Positions 35,116 through 44,533 of a stretch of DNA of 64,000 nucleotides are shown here, one piece after another. The first letter of the stretch is position 1; each line of letters begins with the position of its first letter. Source of the DNA: Lachnospiraceae bacterium. Lineage in GTDB: Bacteria > Bacillota > Clostridia > Lachnospirales > Lachnospiraceae. A program made the position numbers and the translations under genes. The stretch lies in NCBI GenBank assembly GCA_910574195.1, contig CAJTBF010000011.1, forward strand, positions 29,659 through 93,658, in the 5' to 3' direction. The notes under the pieces were generated by a model. That model saw only the letters and a list, made by a program, of their open reading frames with translations, had not been told where the DNA came from and did no database searches.

Positions 35116-35187
35116 GATACGAATCTCCTTTCCTTTCCTCAATTATAACGTATTTACCTGTCAAAGGGAAGGAAAATCACATACAGA

Positions 35188-35232
35188 AATCCCTTGAAAA
35201 ACATCTGTTATTCACAGGATTTTCAAGGGATT
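35188..35232. terminator. Palindromic terminator-like hairpin after tsf
   Basis: Arms AATCCCTTGAAAA and TTTTCAAGGGATT are perfectly complementary over 13 bp. The T-run (CTTTTTT) is on the plus-strand side; on the minus strand, where tsf needs it, only a weak TTTCTG tail follows. Confidence 0.6.
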
Positions 35233-35285
35233 CCCATCTTTTTTCTTTCTATAATTATACTCTCATCTGTCCGGCAGCTTTAAAA

Positions 35286-36206
35286 TTACATTCCTGCCTG
35301 TGCGGCAACTTCCGCCGCAAAATCATCTACTTTCTTTTCCAGACCTTCCCCGGTCTCGAAACGAACGAATCTCTTCACTGTTACATTTGCCTGATTTTCT
35401 TTTGCAACTTTATCCACATATTTTGCAACAGTCAGATCACTGTCCTGTACATAAGTCTGATCCAACAGGCAGATCTCCTTCAGTTCCTTATTCAGACGTC
35501 CGATAATCATCTTTTCAATGATATTCTCCGGCTTTTCCGGATTTTCCTTCTTTGCCTGCGCCAGAAGGATCTCTTTCTCATGATCCATGTATTCCTGAGA
35601 TACTTCCGCACGGGATACATACTTCGGATACATTGCTGCAACCTGCATCGCGACATTTTTCAGACAGGTCTTGATCTCGTCATTCACTACGTCCGTATCT
35701 GCCTCAATTAAAACGCCGATCCTTCCGCCGCCATGGATATAGGATACCACACATCCGTCTGTTGTCACCTTTTCAAATCTTCTGATATTCAAATTTTCTC
35801 CGATCACCGCGATCTTCTCTACCAATGCATCTTTCACCGTCTTGCTTGTGTCCGCCGCCCAGGCTTCCGCCAGAAATGCATCCAGATCCGCCGCGTCTGT
35901 CTCTGCCGCCTGTGCTGCCACTGCTTCTACAAATGCCTGAAAATCTGCATTCTTTGCCACGAAATCTGTCTCGGAATTCACTTCCACGATGGATGCAACT
36001 TTATCATCCTTCACAACCGTCCGGACAATTCCTTCCGCCGCAATTCTTCCGGCTTTCTTCTCTGCCTTTGCCTGTCCGTTCTTTCTCAGATATTCAATCG
36101 CCGCATCAATGTCCCCATTGGTCTCCGTCAGAGCCTTTTTGCAGTCCATCATCCCTGCGCCGGTAATCTCTCTCAACTCTTTTACCATGCCTGCTGTAAT
36201 TGCCAT
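35286..36206 (-). CDS. tsf: Elongation factor Ts
   Basis: 306 aa from ATG 36206, preceded by GGAGGAGAG; the open frame extends upstream but without a matching product. It starts MAITAGMVKELREITGAGMM (UBA domain), followed by KKALTETNGDIDAAIEYLR and the dimerisation core (VEVNSETDFVAKN). Nucleotide exchange factor for EF-Tu. It is the second gene of rpsB-tsf, the near-universal pairing. Confidence 0.97.
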   Translation of the reverse strand: MAITAGMVKELREITGAGMMDCKKALTETNGDIDAAIEYLRKNGQAKAEKKAGRIAAEGIVRTVVKDDKVASIVEVNSETDFVAKNADFQAFVEAVAAQAAETDAADLDAFLAEAWAADTSKTVKDALVEKIAVIGENLNIRRFEKVTTDGCVVSYIHGGGRIGVLIEADTDVVNDEIKTCLKNVAMQVAAMYPKYVSRAEVSQEYMDHEKEILLAQAKKENPEKPENIIEKMIIGRLNKELKEICLLDQTYVQDSDLTVAKYVDKVAKENQANVTVKRFVRFETGEGLEKKVDDFAAEVAAQAGM

Positions 36207-36245
36207 GCCTCTCTCCTCCAATTCTTTTTTCCAGCTCATAACTCC

Positions 36246-36335
36246 AAAGCATGTTGAAAATTCATTCCTGCCATCTGCACGCCCCGCTTTGTGGGACGCA
36301 TCTGCCAGAAAACAATTTTCAAACACGCTCCGACG
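36246..36335. repeat. Inverted-repeat element between rpsB and tsf
   Basis: On the minus strand the element begins GAGCGTGTTTGAAAATT and ends GAATGAATTTTCAACATGCT, so its ends are inverted copies. The same end (GAGCGTGTTTGAAAATTC) occurs at about 52690-52712. Interior: GTCCCACAAAGCGGGGCG. Probably a non-autonomous palindromic repeat carried inside the operon. Confidence 0.7.
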
Positions 36336-36341
36336 TAGATT

Positions 36342-37082
36342 TTACTCTTCTGCGGTCTCCTCAACCGCTTCAGCTTCTTCCTCTGTATAATCCTCTGCCG
36401 CGCCCTGATTTGCCTCGATTACTGCATCTGCCATCTTGGATACAATCAGTTTTACCGCACGGATTGCATCGTCGTTCCCCGGGATTACATAATCCAGTTC
36501 TTCCGGGTCGCAGTTGGTGTCGCAGATTCCGATCAACGGAACTCCCAATGTATGCGCTTCCTGTACGCAGATTCTTTCCTTTTTCGGATCTACAATAAAA
36601 ATTGCATCCGGTACACGCTTCATCTCTTTGATTCCGCCCAGATTCTTCTCCAGCTTCGTCCACTCTTTTTTCAGTTCAATAACTTCCTTCTTCGGCAGTA
36701 CGTCAAACGTGCCGTCCTCTGCCATTCTCTCGATATCTTTCAGTCTCTGGATCCGGCTCTGAATTGTCTTGAAGTTCGTCAGCATGCCGCCCAGCCATCT
36801 TTCATTCACATAGAACATTCCGCAGCGCTCTGCTTCTGCCTTGATCGCATCCTGCGCCTGCTTCTTCGTTCCCACGAAAAGGATCGTGCCGCCCTGCGCC
36901 GCAATATCCGCAACCGCCTGATATGCATCATCCACCATTCCCACAGACTTCTGCAGGTCGATGATATAGATTCCGTTACGCTCCGTATAAATATAAGGAG
37001 CCATCTTCGGGTTCCATCTTCTTGTCTGATGTCCAAAATGAACACCTGCTTCCAAAAGCTGTTTCATTGAAATTACGCTCAT
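36342..37082 (-). CDS. rpsB: 30S ribosomal protein S2
   Basis: 246 aa. It starts [20 protein letters not shown] and continues [18 protein letters not shown], classic S2. The acidic C-terminus ([13 protein letters not shown]) is common in the family. Binds 16S rRNA and S1 in the small subunit. Confidence 0.97.
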   Translation of the reverse strand: MSVISMKQLLEAGVHFGHQTRRWNPKMAPYIYTERNGIYIIDLQKSVGMVDDAYQAVADIAAQGGTILFVGTKKQAQDAIKAEAERCGMFYVNERWLGGMLTNFKTIQSRIQRLKDIERMAEDGTFDVLPKKEVIELKKEWTKLEKNLGGIKEMKRVPDAIFIVDPKKERICVQEAHTLGVPLIGICDTNCDPEELDYVIPGNDDAIRAVKLIVSKMADAVIEANQGAAEDYTEEEAEAVEETAEE

Positions 37083-37202
37083 GTTTCTTTCCTCCGTTTG
37101 GTTTTAGACTTCCGTATGCTTTTTCTTCTCCGAAACCGTTCTGCACCGGCAGACTTAGGCACCGTCGGGAAGCCCTGCATACGTGTTTTTTGCAACGCTA
37201 GT

Positions 37203-37231
37203 AGTATAGCACAGAAATTTGGAGAACGCAA
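37203..37231 (-). promoter_or_regulatory. Promoter of rpsB-tsf
   Basis: Minus strand: TTGCGT (37231-37226), 17 bp spacer, extended -10 TGCTATACT ending at 37203. A leader of about 110 nt follows. Confidence 0.75.
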
Positions 37232-37251
37232 TAAAATTTTAGGAATCCCGG

Positions 37252-37289
37252 GACAAAAAACAACACCCTCCTGCATAAACAGGAGGGTG
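37252..37289 (-). terminator. Intrinsic terminator of the NlpC/P60 gene
   Basis: Stem CACCCTCCTG / CAGGAGGGTG with a TTTATG loop, followed on the minus strand by TTGTTTTTTG. Confidence 0.9.
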
Positions 37290-37319
37290 CCCTCTTTTGT
37301 ATTCTATCTTCTTTTTTCT

Positions 37320-38465
37320 TTAGTATCGAACATAAACCATACCGCCCTGTACCGGTCCCGTAATGACACCTACTCCATAAGTTGCCGCATGGATCATCAT
37401 TCCTCCGCCGATATAAATTCCACAGTGACTCTCATTCACACATACATCTCCCGGTTGCGGATCTGAAACTCTCGGCCACGACAAAAATGTATATGTTGTC
37501 CCCAACCGTGCATAATTGCCGGTCAGGCAGTAACTTACAAATCCGGAACAATCAAATGCTCCCGGTGAACATGCACCCCATACATACTCTGCTCTTCCTA
37601 CCCAGCCATATGCACGATCTACAACTGCATTCCCGGTAGCCGCACTGTAACTTGGCTCTGGTACCGGAGTCGGTGCTACTGTTCCACCGCCGGAACCACC
37701 ATCGCCGCCATTATCTACCGTTCCGCCGCCGTTATTCACAGCACCGTTCCCGGCATCCGGCTGCCGGGCTGCGCTCTCTTCCGCTGCCTGTCGTGCTGCC
37801 GCCTCTTCCGCGGCTTTTCTTTCCGCTTCCAGACGCGCCTGCTCTGCGGCCCTGGCTGCTTCCTGAATCATCGCATCCAGGTTCTCAACCTCTGCGCGTT
37901 TCGAATCCAGTGTAGTGGAAAGTTCATTGGACTGTACCTGGTATTCTGCTTCCATCGTCTGCAGCTTTACCATATCCTCTTCCAACGTTGTCTTTAACTC
38001 TTCTACTTCCGTAACGGTATTCGCATATTCCTGAAGCATGTTTCTGTCGTATGTATGTACCTTCTCTACGTACTCTACCTGGCTGAGTACCTCTGCAACG
38101 CTTCCGGATGCCATGATCCGTTCCAATGCGGAGCCGTCACCCTCTTCATACATATATTTAATACGAAGCTTCATATCTTCATATTGCTGCTGCTTCTTTT
38201 CCTCGGCAACTACCAAATCTTCTTTTGCCTGTACAATCTCCTGACCTTTGGTGATCAGCTGCCCCTCCAGCTCATTCATCTTCGTCAGTAATGTATTCAA
38301 TTGTGTCTGTAAATCATTTACCTCGCTCTGCACTGCGGCCTTCTGACTTTCCAGGCTTTCCGCAGACTGTCCTTCGTCCTCCGGTGCTGCAAATACGGGA
38401 GTAGCTACCATGGAACAGGTCAAAACAAGCGCAAGTAACATGCTGCGTACTTTTTTGAGCTTCAT
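37320..38465 (-). CDS. Secreted NlpC/P60 peptidoglycan endopeptidase with coiled coil (CwlO/PcsB-like)
   Basis: 381 aa. Signal peptide 1-26 (cleavage after PVFA). A long coiled coil (about 35-225) with Ala/Glu-rich end, a Gly/Pro/Asn-rich linker, then an NlpC/P60 domain (about 280-381). The catalytic Cys is in FDCSGFVSY and the His in SHCGIYIGGG...IHA. The architecture matches septal or lateral wall hydrolases whose coiled coil is held by FtsEX. No ftsEX is nearby. It has its own promoter and terminator. Confidence 0.92.
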   Translation of the reverse strand: MKLKKVRSMLLALVLTCSMVATPVFAAPEDEGQSAESLESQKAAVQSEVNDLQTQLNTLLTKMNELEGQLITKGQEIVQAKEDLVVAEEKKQQQYEDMKLRIKYMYEEGDGSALERIMASGSVAEVLSQVEYVEKVHTYDRNMLQEYANTVTEVEELKTTLEEDMVKLQTMEAEYQVQSNELSTTLDSKRAEVENLDAMIQEAARAAEQARLEAERKAAEEAAARQAAEESAARQPDAGNGAVNNGGGTVDNGGDGGSGGGTVAPTPVPEPSYSAATGNAVVDRAYGWVGRAEYVWGACSPGAFDCSGFVSYCLTGNYARLGTTYTFLSWPRVSDPQPGDVCVNESHCGIYIGGGMMIHAATYGVGVITGPVQGGMVYVRY

Positions 38466-38604
38466 TTTTTCGCCTTTCCTTATTTTTTTAATTATCTATG
38501 TCCCCACATATATGCCTCTATCATACAACACTTTTTTTCTTTTTTCAATCATTTTTCAAAAAAATCGACATATTCGTAGAATTTTTATAAACCATACATT
38601 CTGT

Positions 38605-38633
38605 ATTATAACGGATATCACCACATTTTGCAA
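38605..38633 (-). promoter_or_regulatory. Promoter of the NlpC/P60 gene
   Basis: Minus strand: TTGCAA (38633-38628), 17 bp spacer, perfect TATAAT (38610-38605), leaving a ~135 nt leader. The region 38466-38796 holds this promoter and the htpG terminator and no gene. Confidence 0.8.
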
Positions 38634-38730
38634 CATCTTTTTAACATTTTCGTAATATTCTTTACAATGCTTTTGTAACACAATATCTTGATGTTTCCTG
38701 CTCGTCTATCGCAAAATATTGTTACGGCAC

Positions 38731-38784
38731 AAAAAGAGGGCATCGCCTCATCACCTATTTTGATGACTTTGCGACACCCTTTTC
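38731..38784 (-). terminator. Terminator of htpG
   Basis: AAAAGGGTGTCGC and GCGATGCCCTCTTTTT (minus strand) form an imperfect stem around an inner TCATC / GATGA stem, ending in a U-run. Confidence 0.75.
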
Positions 38785-38796
38785 ATCCGGTATCCT

Positions 38797-40992
38797 TTAT
38801 TTCGTCAGCAACAACATCATTTCGTTACTTCTTTGCACAAACGCCGTCATTTCTTCCGGATTCAATGGTTTATGAGCCAGCATCGCCAGATCATAAAGCT
38901 GCTTACAGATCATAGACACATTGGAACCGTCTTTGTGCTCTGTTACATACTTCACCAACGGATGAGACGCATTCAAAATCAACGTTGCCTGCCCTCCGTA
39001 CATACCGGTATCCATTCCTCCCATTCCATACATCCGCATCATCTCTTCCATCCGACGGGATTGTTCGGAAAGAACCGCCATGGAAGCAATCTTTTCATCT
39101 TTGAGTTTTTCTACTTTTACTTCCAGTTTTTCATTATTCAGTTCTTTTCGGAAAATCTCTACCAGACTGTCTGTCAGCTTCTGGAATGTTTCCTTTTCCT
39201 CTTCTTCCACTTCTTCTTTCAAAGAATCATGCACCTCGGCATCAATTCGCTGGAAACGGACATCTTCATTCCGCTGCTCCAGATACGTAATAAACGCCGA
39301 ATCGATATTATGCGTCAGAATCACCGCATCCTGCCCCTGCTCTTTGAACATTTTAATATACTGGCTCTGCTGTTGTTCATCGGTTACGTAGTAGACATTG
39401 GTCGGTTCTTTCTTCGCCTCTTTCTCTGATTCGCTTTCTTCTCCCGTCTCCACTACTTCTGCGTCTGACTCTTCCTCCTTCGCGCCTTGTGTATCTGCCT
39501 CCTGTTTTGCCCCATCGTTGTCTGCGGCTTCTGTCGTTTCTTTCGTATCTTCCGGCTTTTCGGCAGCCGCTGTTTCTTTTACATCTTCGCTCTCCTCTGC
39601 ATCCGCCGCCTCTTCTGTTTTCTTTTCTTCTGCAGCTTTTGCGTTCTCCAGATATTCCTCCAGCGTCAGATACTTATGATCCAGATTCTTATACAGGATG
39701 GAACCTTTCACTTTATCCCCGAATTTCTCATCTTTCAGACAGCCGAACTTGATAAACGGACTGATATCATCCCAGTATTTCTCATAGTTGTCCTTATCTG
39801 TCTTAAACATCCCGTTCAGCTTATCCGCCACTTTCTTAGCGATATAGTCTGCTACTTTCGTGACAAACCCATCGTTTTGCAGGGCGCTTCGGGATACGTT
39901 CAGCGGCAGATCCGGACAGTCAATCACCCCTTTTAATACCATCAGAAATTCCGGAATCACTTCCTTGATATTATCTGCGATGAACACCTGATTGTTATAC
40001 AGTTTGATCGTACCTTCGATGGAATCATACTCTGTGTTGATCTTCGGGAAATACAAAATTCCTTTCAGATTAAAAGGATAATCCATGTTCAGATGGATCC
40101 AGAACAACGGCTCCTTGTAATCCATAAATACCTTACGGTAAAACTCAATATAATCCTCCTTGCTGCATTCGCTTGGGTTCTTCCCCCACAAAGGATGAAT
40201 ATCACTGATGGAAACCGGTCGTTTCACAATCTTTGCTTTTTTCTTCGGCTCACTCTTCTCTCCGTCTTCGCCTTCCTTCGGTTCTTCCGTGATATGCTCG
40301 ATCACCTCATCGGTCTCCAGCACATCCGCCTCGTCGATAGTCTCATATTCCGGCTCCGCGTTCGCCTTCGACAGGAAAATCTCCACTGGCATAAAGGAAC
40401 AGTACTTCTCCAATACCTCCCGCGCACGGTACTCATTGGCAAACTCCAGGCTGTCGTCATTTAAAAACAGGGTGATCTCGGTTCCCACTTCCTGTTTATT
40501 ACCGTCCTGCATCTCATATTCTGTTCCGCCATCGCTTACCCAGTGTACCGGTACGGCGTCCTTCTGATAAGACAGGGAATCAATATGCACTTCGTCCGCC
40601 ACCATGAACGCCGAATAAAATCCCAGACCGAAATGACCGATCATCTCGTCTTCCGTTGTCTTGTCCTTATATTTCTCCAAAAATTCCGTCGCGCCGGAAA
40701 ATGCAATCTGCGTAATATATTCTTCCACTTCCGCAGCTGTCATTCCGAGACCGTTATCGATAAATTTCAACGTCTTTTCCTCCGGATTCACGATCACGGA
40801 AATTTTCGCTTTATAATCTTCCGGAAGTTCATATTCTCCCATCATATCCAGCTTTTTCAACTTGGTAATGGCATCACAGCCATTGGAAATCAGCTCCCGC
40901 ATAAAAATGTCGTGGTCCGAATATACCCATTTCTTAATAATCGGAAATATATTCTCGCTGTCGATGGATAAATTACCTTTTTTTGTTCCCAT
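38797..40992 (-). CDS. htpG: Molecular chaperone HtpG (Hsp90) with extra charged segments
   Basis: 731 aa from ATG 40992 (AAGGAG 8 bp upstream), about 100 residues longer than typical bacterial HtpG. The GHKL ATPase domain is intact: MRELISNGCDA, DNGLGMT and GHFGLGFYS. Residues ~213-257 form a charged linker between the N-terminal and middle domains, where eukaryotic Hsp90 has its linker. A second segment (about 451-530), nearly all Glu, Ala, Lys, Asp and Thr, precedes YYVTDEQQQSQYIKMF in the middle domain. Role: ATP-dependent folding and stress protection. Preceded by a perfect CIRCE operator. Confidence 0.96.
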   Translation of the reverse strand: MGTKKGNLSIDSENIFPIIKKWVYSDHDIFMRELISNGCDAITKLKKLDMMGEYELPEDYKAKISVIVNPEEKTLKFIDNGLGMTAAEVEEYITQIAFSGATEFLEKYKDKTTEDEMIGHFGLGFYSAFMVADEVHIDSLSYQKDAVPVHWVSDGGTEYEMQDGNKQEVGTEITLFLNDDSLEFANEYRAREVLEKYCSFMPVEIFLSKANAEPEYETIDEADVLETDEVIEHITEEPKEGEDGEKSEPKKKAKIVKRPVSISDIHPLWGKNPSECSKEDYIEFYRKVFMDYKEPLFWIHLNMDYPFNLKGILYFPKINTEYDSIEGTIKLYNNQVFIADNIKEVIPEFLMVLKGVIDCPDLPLNVSRSALQNDGFVTKVADYIAKKVADKLNGMFKTDKDNYEKYWDDISPFIKFGCLKDEKFGDKVKGSILYKNLDHKYLTLEEYLENAKAAEEKKTEEAADAEESEDVKETAAAEKPEDTKETTEAADNDGAKQEADTQGAKEEESDAEVVETGEESESEKEAKKEPTNVYYVTDEQQQSQYIKMFKEQGQDAVILTHNIDSAFITYLEQRNEDVRFQRIDAEVHDSLKEEVEEEEKETFQKLTDSLVEIFRKELNNEKLEVKVEKLKDEKIASMAVLSEQSRRMEEMMRMYGMGGMDTGMYGGQATLILNASHPLVKYVTEHKDGSNVSMICKQLYDLAMLAHKPLNPEEMTAFVQRSNEMMLLLTK

Positions 40993-41072
40993 ACTAAACA
41001 CTCCTTTTTTATTTAATATCTGAAACGGACACCCAAAAACAGATGATGTCCTCTTTCCATTTTCTAAAAGAT

Positions 41073-41101
41073 ATTCTAATACAGTGTTTTTCAAAAGTCA
41101 A
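41073..41101 (-). promoter_or_regulatory. Sigma-A promoter of htpG
   Basis: Minus strand: TTGACT (41101-41096), 17 bp spacer, TAGAAT (41078-41073), about 80 bp upstream of the start. Confidence 0.8.
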
Positions 41102-41108
41102 CAAAAAA

Positions 41109-41135
41109 TTAGCACTCTTTTGCATCGAGTGCTAA
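41109..41135. promoter_or_regulatory. CIRCE element (HrcA operator)
   Basis: TTAGCACTC, nine bases, GAGTGCTAA: a perfect match to the CIRCE consensus. It lies just upstream of the -35 box of htpG. HrcA binding here would repress htpG until heat shock. Confidence 0.95.
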
Positions 41136-41257
41136 TAATTTTGTAAACCAATTCTAAATTCTCTCTAAAAATTAATTCAGGGAGGAGGTGTCAATCGACA
41201 TACGCCTCACATTTTCAAAAAAATCCAACAAAACCCTTTTAATTTTCACTAATTTTA

Positions 41258-41286
41258 TTGACATTTCTATATTTTTCTAATAAAAT
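41258..41286 (+). promoter_or_regulatory. Promoter of the ECF/SAM-hydrolase operon
   Basis: TTGACA (41258-41263), 17 bp spacer, TAAAAT (41281-41286). An imperfect dyad ATAA-TGTCAAC-TTAT overlaps the start region and could bind the GntR/UTRA protein encoded at the operon end. A small hairpin lies at about 41183-41210. Confidence 0.75.
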
Positions 41287-41337
41287 AATGTCAACTTATT
41301 AAACATGTTCAACAACATAGAAAGAGAGGACATACTC

Positions 41338-41913
41338 ATGAAAAAAGGAATTGGTAAAGCGTTTTTTGGGGAATGGAACACAAAGACAATTGTAACGATG
41401 GCTGTTGGGGCAGCCCTGTATGGCGTATTGATGGTATACGGCGGCATTCCTATTTTTTCACAAACGAATCTGTCGACGGCAATGATCGTTCCTGTTATCG
41501 TCGGGGCAATGTATGGCGCACTTCCGTGCAGTCTGACTTTGCTGATTGGAAATATCATCGCAGATCTGATTGCCGGTAACGGAATGTGGTTTGACTGGTC
41601 TATTGGCAATGCAGTGCTTGGCCTGTTTGTCGGGTTGCTTCCGGTCTACGGCGCATATATCACAGAAGGAATCTTTAAAGTAAAACATGCCATTATTTAT
41701 GGCGTACTCTGTATTGTGGGCAACATCATTGCATTTGGAATTGTTACACCGATCTTTACATATCTGTTCTACGGCGGAGAACTGAAAGTCACATTTATCA
41801 TGGCTGGTTTTGCATGCGCAGGTAATATTGCAATTCTTCTGATCGTAGGAATCCCGGTTCTCTTCTTGCTGGCAAAGCGTTATGCTTCAAGAACAAACCT
41901 GACTGCAGAATAA
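41338..41913 (+). CDS. ECF transporter substrate-binding (S) component, UPF0397-like
   Basis: 191 aa from ATG 41338 (GAGAGGA box), five or six membrane segments. The N-terminal TKTIVTMAVGAALYGVLMVY and the acidic/aromatic segment near NMIADL-type positions (IIADLIAGNGMWFDW) fit the UPF0397 branch of ECF S components, often auto-annotated as riboflavin-type. It would bind one small vitamin-like substrate. With SAM-cleaving enzymes in the operon, a nucleoside, methionine-related or adenosyl compound is plausible but unproven. Confidence 0.82.
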   Translation: MKKGIGKAFFGEWNTKTIVTMAVGAALYGVLMVYGGIPIFSQTNLSTAMIVPVIVGAMYGALPCSLTLLIGNIIADLIAGNGMWFDWSIGNAVLGLFVGLLPVYGAYITEGIFKVKHAIIYGVLCIVGNIIAFGIVTPIFTYLFYGGELKVTFIMAGFACAGNIAILLIVGIPVLFLLAKRYASRTNLTAE

Positions 41914-41943
41914 TCATGATTCAGGAAAGAACGGGATGAGAAT

Positions 41944-43653
41944 ATGAAAAAACCGATCATTGAATTTAAAGATTTCACCTTTCGGTATAAAACGCAGGCG
42001 AACCCGACGCTTCATGATATCAATCTGACGATTTACGAAGGAGAAAAAGTGCTGATTCTGGGGCCAAGCGGAAGTGGCAAATCCACGCTTTCCAATTGTG
42101 TAAACGGATTGATTCCTTTTTCTGAAAAAGGAGAGATCAAGGGTTCTCTGAAGGTAGACGGAATGGAAACCCAGACGGCAAGTCTTTTTAAGCTGAGTAA
42201 AATCGTCGGAACGGTTCTTCAGGATTCGGATGCACAATTTGTAGGATTATCGGTGGGTGAGGACATTGCGTTTGCCCTGGAAAATGAAAATATGCCGCGA
42301 AGTGAAATGCTGCCAAAGGTGGAAGACGCCGCGCGGATTGTAGGGATGGAGGACTTTCTGGAACATCTTCCGTATGCGTTATCCGGCGGGCAAAAGCAGA
42401 AGGTCGCCCTGGCGGGCGTGATGCACGATAAGGTAAAAGTACTTATTTTTGACGAGCCTCTGGCGGCGCTTGACCCCCACATGGGAATGGTAGCGGTGGA
42501 TCTGATCGACCGGATATGCAGGGAGCAGAACAGAACGGCGCTGATCATTGAGCACCGTCTGGAGGATGTACTTTACCGTCCGGTTGACCGGATTATTCTG
42601 ATGGCAGAAGGACGGATTGTGGCCGCCATGGAGCCGGAAGAGCTGCTTCGTTCCGGGCTGCTCAAAACATACGGGATCCGTGAGCCGCTCTATTTGACGG
42701 CAATGAAGTATGCGGGATGCAGTCTGGGAAAAGAACAGAAGCTGTCTGATCCGGACAAGCTGGAGCTGACAAATGAAAACCGGGAATGTATGGAGAAGTT
42801 CTTCAAAGAAACTGCGGCGACATATGAGCCGCGGGCGGAAGAAGCTTTGATTCACGTGGACCAGGTTTCTTTTTCCTATGATGAAGCCATGGTGTTAAAA
42901 GATGTGAATTGTACGATCAGAAAAGGGGAAAAACTGGCGCTGATTGGAAAAAACGGCGCCGGAAAGACAACACTTGCAAGATTGATCTGCGGCGTAAACC
43001 GTCCGACAAAAGGGCAGATTCTCATCCAGGGAGAAAATTATACGACATTGTCTATTAAGGAAATCGGGGAAAGAATTGGCTATGTCATGCAGAATCCGAA
43101 TCAGATGCTTGTAAAGGATATTATCCGGGATGAAGTAGAGATGGCGCTGAAACTTCGGGGGTATTCTGCAGAAGAAGTGGAGAGCCGCACAAAACGTGCG
43201 CTGGAAATGTGCGATCTTTATTCCATGCGTAACTGGCCGGTGAGTTCTGTAAGTTACGGACAGAGAAAGAGGATTACGATTGCGGCTGTGCTGGCTTTGG
43301 AGCCGGACGTCATTATTCTGGACGAACCGACTGCGGGACAGGATTACAGGCATTATGTAGAAATTATTCAATTTATTAACGAATTAAATGAAAAATATGG
43401 AAAAACCATCGTGCTGATTACACATGATATGCATCTGGCTATTGAAAATACAGACCGTGCAATCGTGTTTGCAGAGGGGGAAATGATTGCAGATGACAAA
43501 GTGTTTAAAGTATTGTCTGATGATAAGATAATTCAGAAAGCGAACCTGAAACAGACCTCTTTGTATACGCTTGCATGCAGGATCGGCGTGTCTCCTGAGG
43601 AGTTTATCTCCCGTTTCATTTCCTATGAAAGGATGGTGAGCTCAAGTGAATAA
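41944..43653 (+). CDS. ECF transporter fused ATPase (A-A')
   Basis: 569 aa with two complete nucleotide-binding domains. First: Walker A GPSGSGKST, signature LSGGQKQK, Walker B VLIFDEPLAALD. Second: Walker A GKNGAGKTT, signature-like SYGQRKR, Walker B VIILDEPTAGQD. Fusion of EcfA1 and EcfA2 is usual for dedicated (group I) systems. The gene follows the S component by 30 bp. Confidence 0.93.
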   Translation: MKKPIIEFKDFTFRYKTQANPTLHDINLTIYEGEKVLILGPSGSGKSTLSNCVNGLIPFSEKGEIKGSLKVDGMETQTASLFKLSKIVGTVLQDSDAQFVGLSVGEDIAFALENENMPRSEMLPKVEDAARIVGMEDFLEHLPYALSGGQKQKVALAGVMHDKVKVLIFDEPLAALDPHMGMVAVDLIDRICREQNRTALIIEHRLEDVLYRPVDRIILMAEGRIVAAMEPEELLRSGLLKTYGIREPLYLTAMKYAGCSLGKEQKLSDPDKLELTNENRECMEKFFKETAATYEPRAEEALIHVDQVSFSYDEAMVLKDVNCTIRKGEKLALIGKNGAGKTTLARLICGVNRPTKGQILIQGENYTTLSIKEIGERIGYVMQNPNQMLVKDIIRDEVEMALKLRGYSAEEVESRTKRALEMCDLYSMRNWPVSSVSYGQRKRITIAAVLALEPDVIILDEPTAGQDYRHYVEIIQFINELNEKYGKTIVLITHDMHLAIENTDRAIVFAEGEMIADDKVFKVLSDDKIIQKANLKQTSLYTLACRIGVSPEEFISRFISYERMVSSSE

Positions 43654-44497
43654 CCGGTTTTTGATTAATTTTCAACCCGGGAATACGATGCTTCATAAGC
43701 TGACCGGTACAACAAAGGTCAGGCTTTTTCTGGTACTGACAGTATATTTGATTATGTCGTGGGATTTACGTCTGATCGTGCCTGTCCTGATTGCGGGGAT
43801 TGTGGGATTGATTTCCATGCGTCCGAACTGGAAGCCGATTCGTATCATGTTTATTTTTTTCATTGTAATCAATCTGTTAAATTTGTTTTTGTTCTTTATC
43901 GCAGATCCGGATATCGGAACCAAGTTCTGTGGTTCGAGAACCGTGCTGAAGGATCTGCCGGGCTACCTGTATATCAGCGGGGAAACAATGTGGTATCTAT
44001 TTACAAGATTTATAAAAATATTGGCCACATTCACCATATCCATCACATTTATTCTGTCGATCACACCGTCTGAGTTTGCAGCGGGACTGTATTCGATTAA
44101 GGTGCCTTACAAAATTTGTACGGTCGTGGAACTGGCGTACCGTTGTATACCGGATATTGTAAGAGATTATCAAAACATTTCCACCAGTATGCAGGCCAGA
44201 GGCGTGGAGATGGATGCAAAAAAGATTGGTCTGTGGAAGCGTCTGAAACAGATGGTTATGATCATTGTACCACTTTTGTTATCCTCTTTTGACAAAGTGG
44301 GAAATATTGCAAATGCAATGGATCTGCGCGGCTACGGAAAGCTGAAAAAGCGCAGCTATTATGCAGAACACGAAGCAACGAAAGCAGACGGCGTCTTCAA
44401 AGTGGTGTATCTGGCGGGGATTTTGATCTGTATTGCCTATATTGCTTATAAAATGCTGTCGCCCACCTATCTGCAGCTCTGGTATCCATTTGTATAA
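43646..44497 (+). CDS. ECF transporter transmembrane (T) component
   Basis: 283 aa, overlapping the ATPase gene by 8 bp. Five to six membrane segments (CbiQ/EcfT family). The coupling-helix motif with Ala-Arg-Gly is visible as SMQARGVEMDAKK, and a second as AMDLRGYGKLKKR. It links the ATPases to the S component. Its presence makes this a complete, self-contained ECF transporter. Confidence 0.93.
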   Translation: MNNRFLINFQPGNTMLHKLTGTTKVRLFLVLTVYLIMSWDLRLIVPVLIAGIVGLISMRPNWKPIRIMFIFFIVINLLNLFLFFIADPDIGTKFCGSRTVLKDLPGYLYISGETMWYLFTRFIKILATFTISITFILSITPSEFAAGLYSIKVPYKICTVVELAYRCIPDIVRDYQNISTSMQARGVEMDAKKIGLWKRLKQMVMIIVPLLLSSFDKVGNIANAMDLRGYGKLKKRSYYAEHEATKADGVFKVVYLAGILICIAYIAYKMLSPTYLQLWYPFV

Positions 44498-44533
44498 GCG
44501 TAAATGAGGTGAAAAAGAAAGGAGAAAAAACTT

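Noticed and set aside
41136-41337. SAM or other riboswitch before the ECF/SAM-hydrolase operon
   Set aside because: Only a small hairpin is visible; none of the conserved SAM, riboflavin, THF or T-box sequence blocks could be found.
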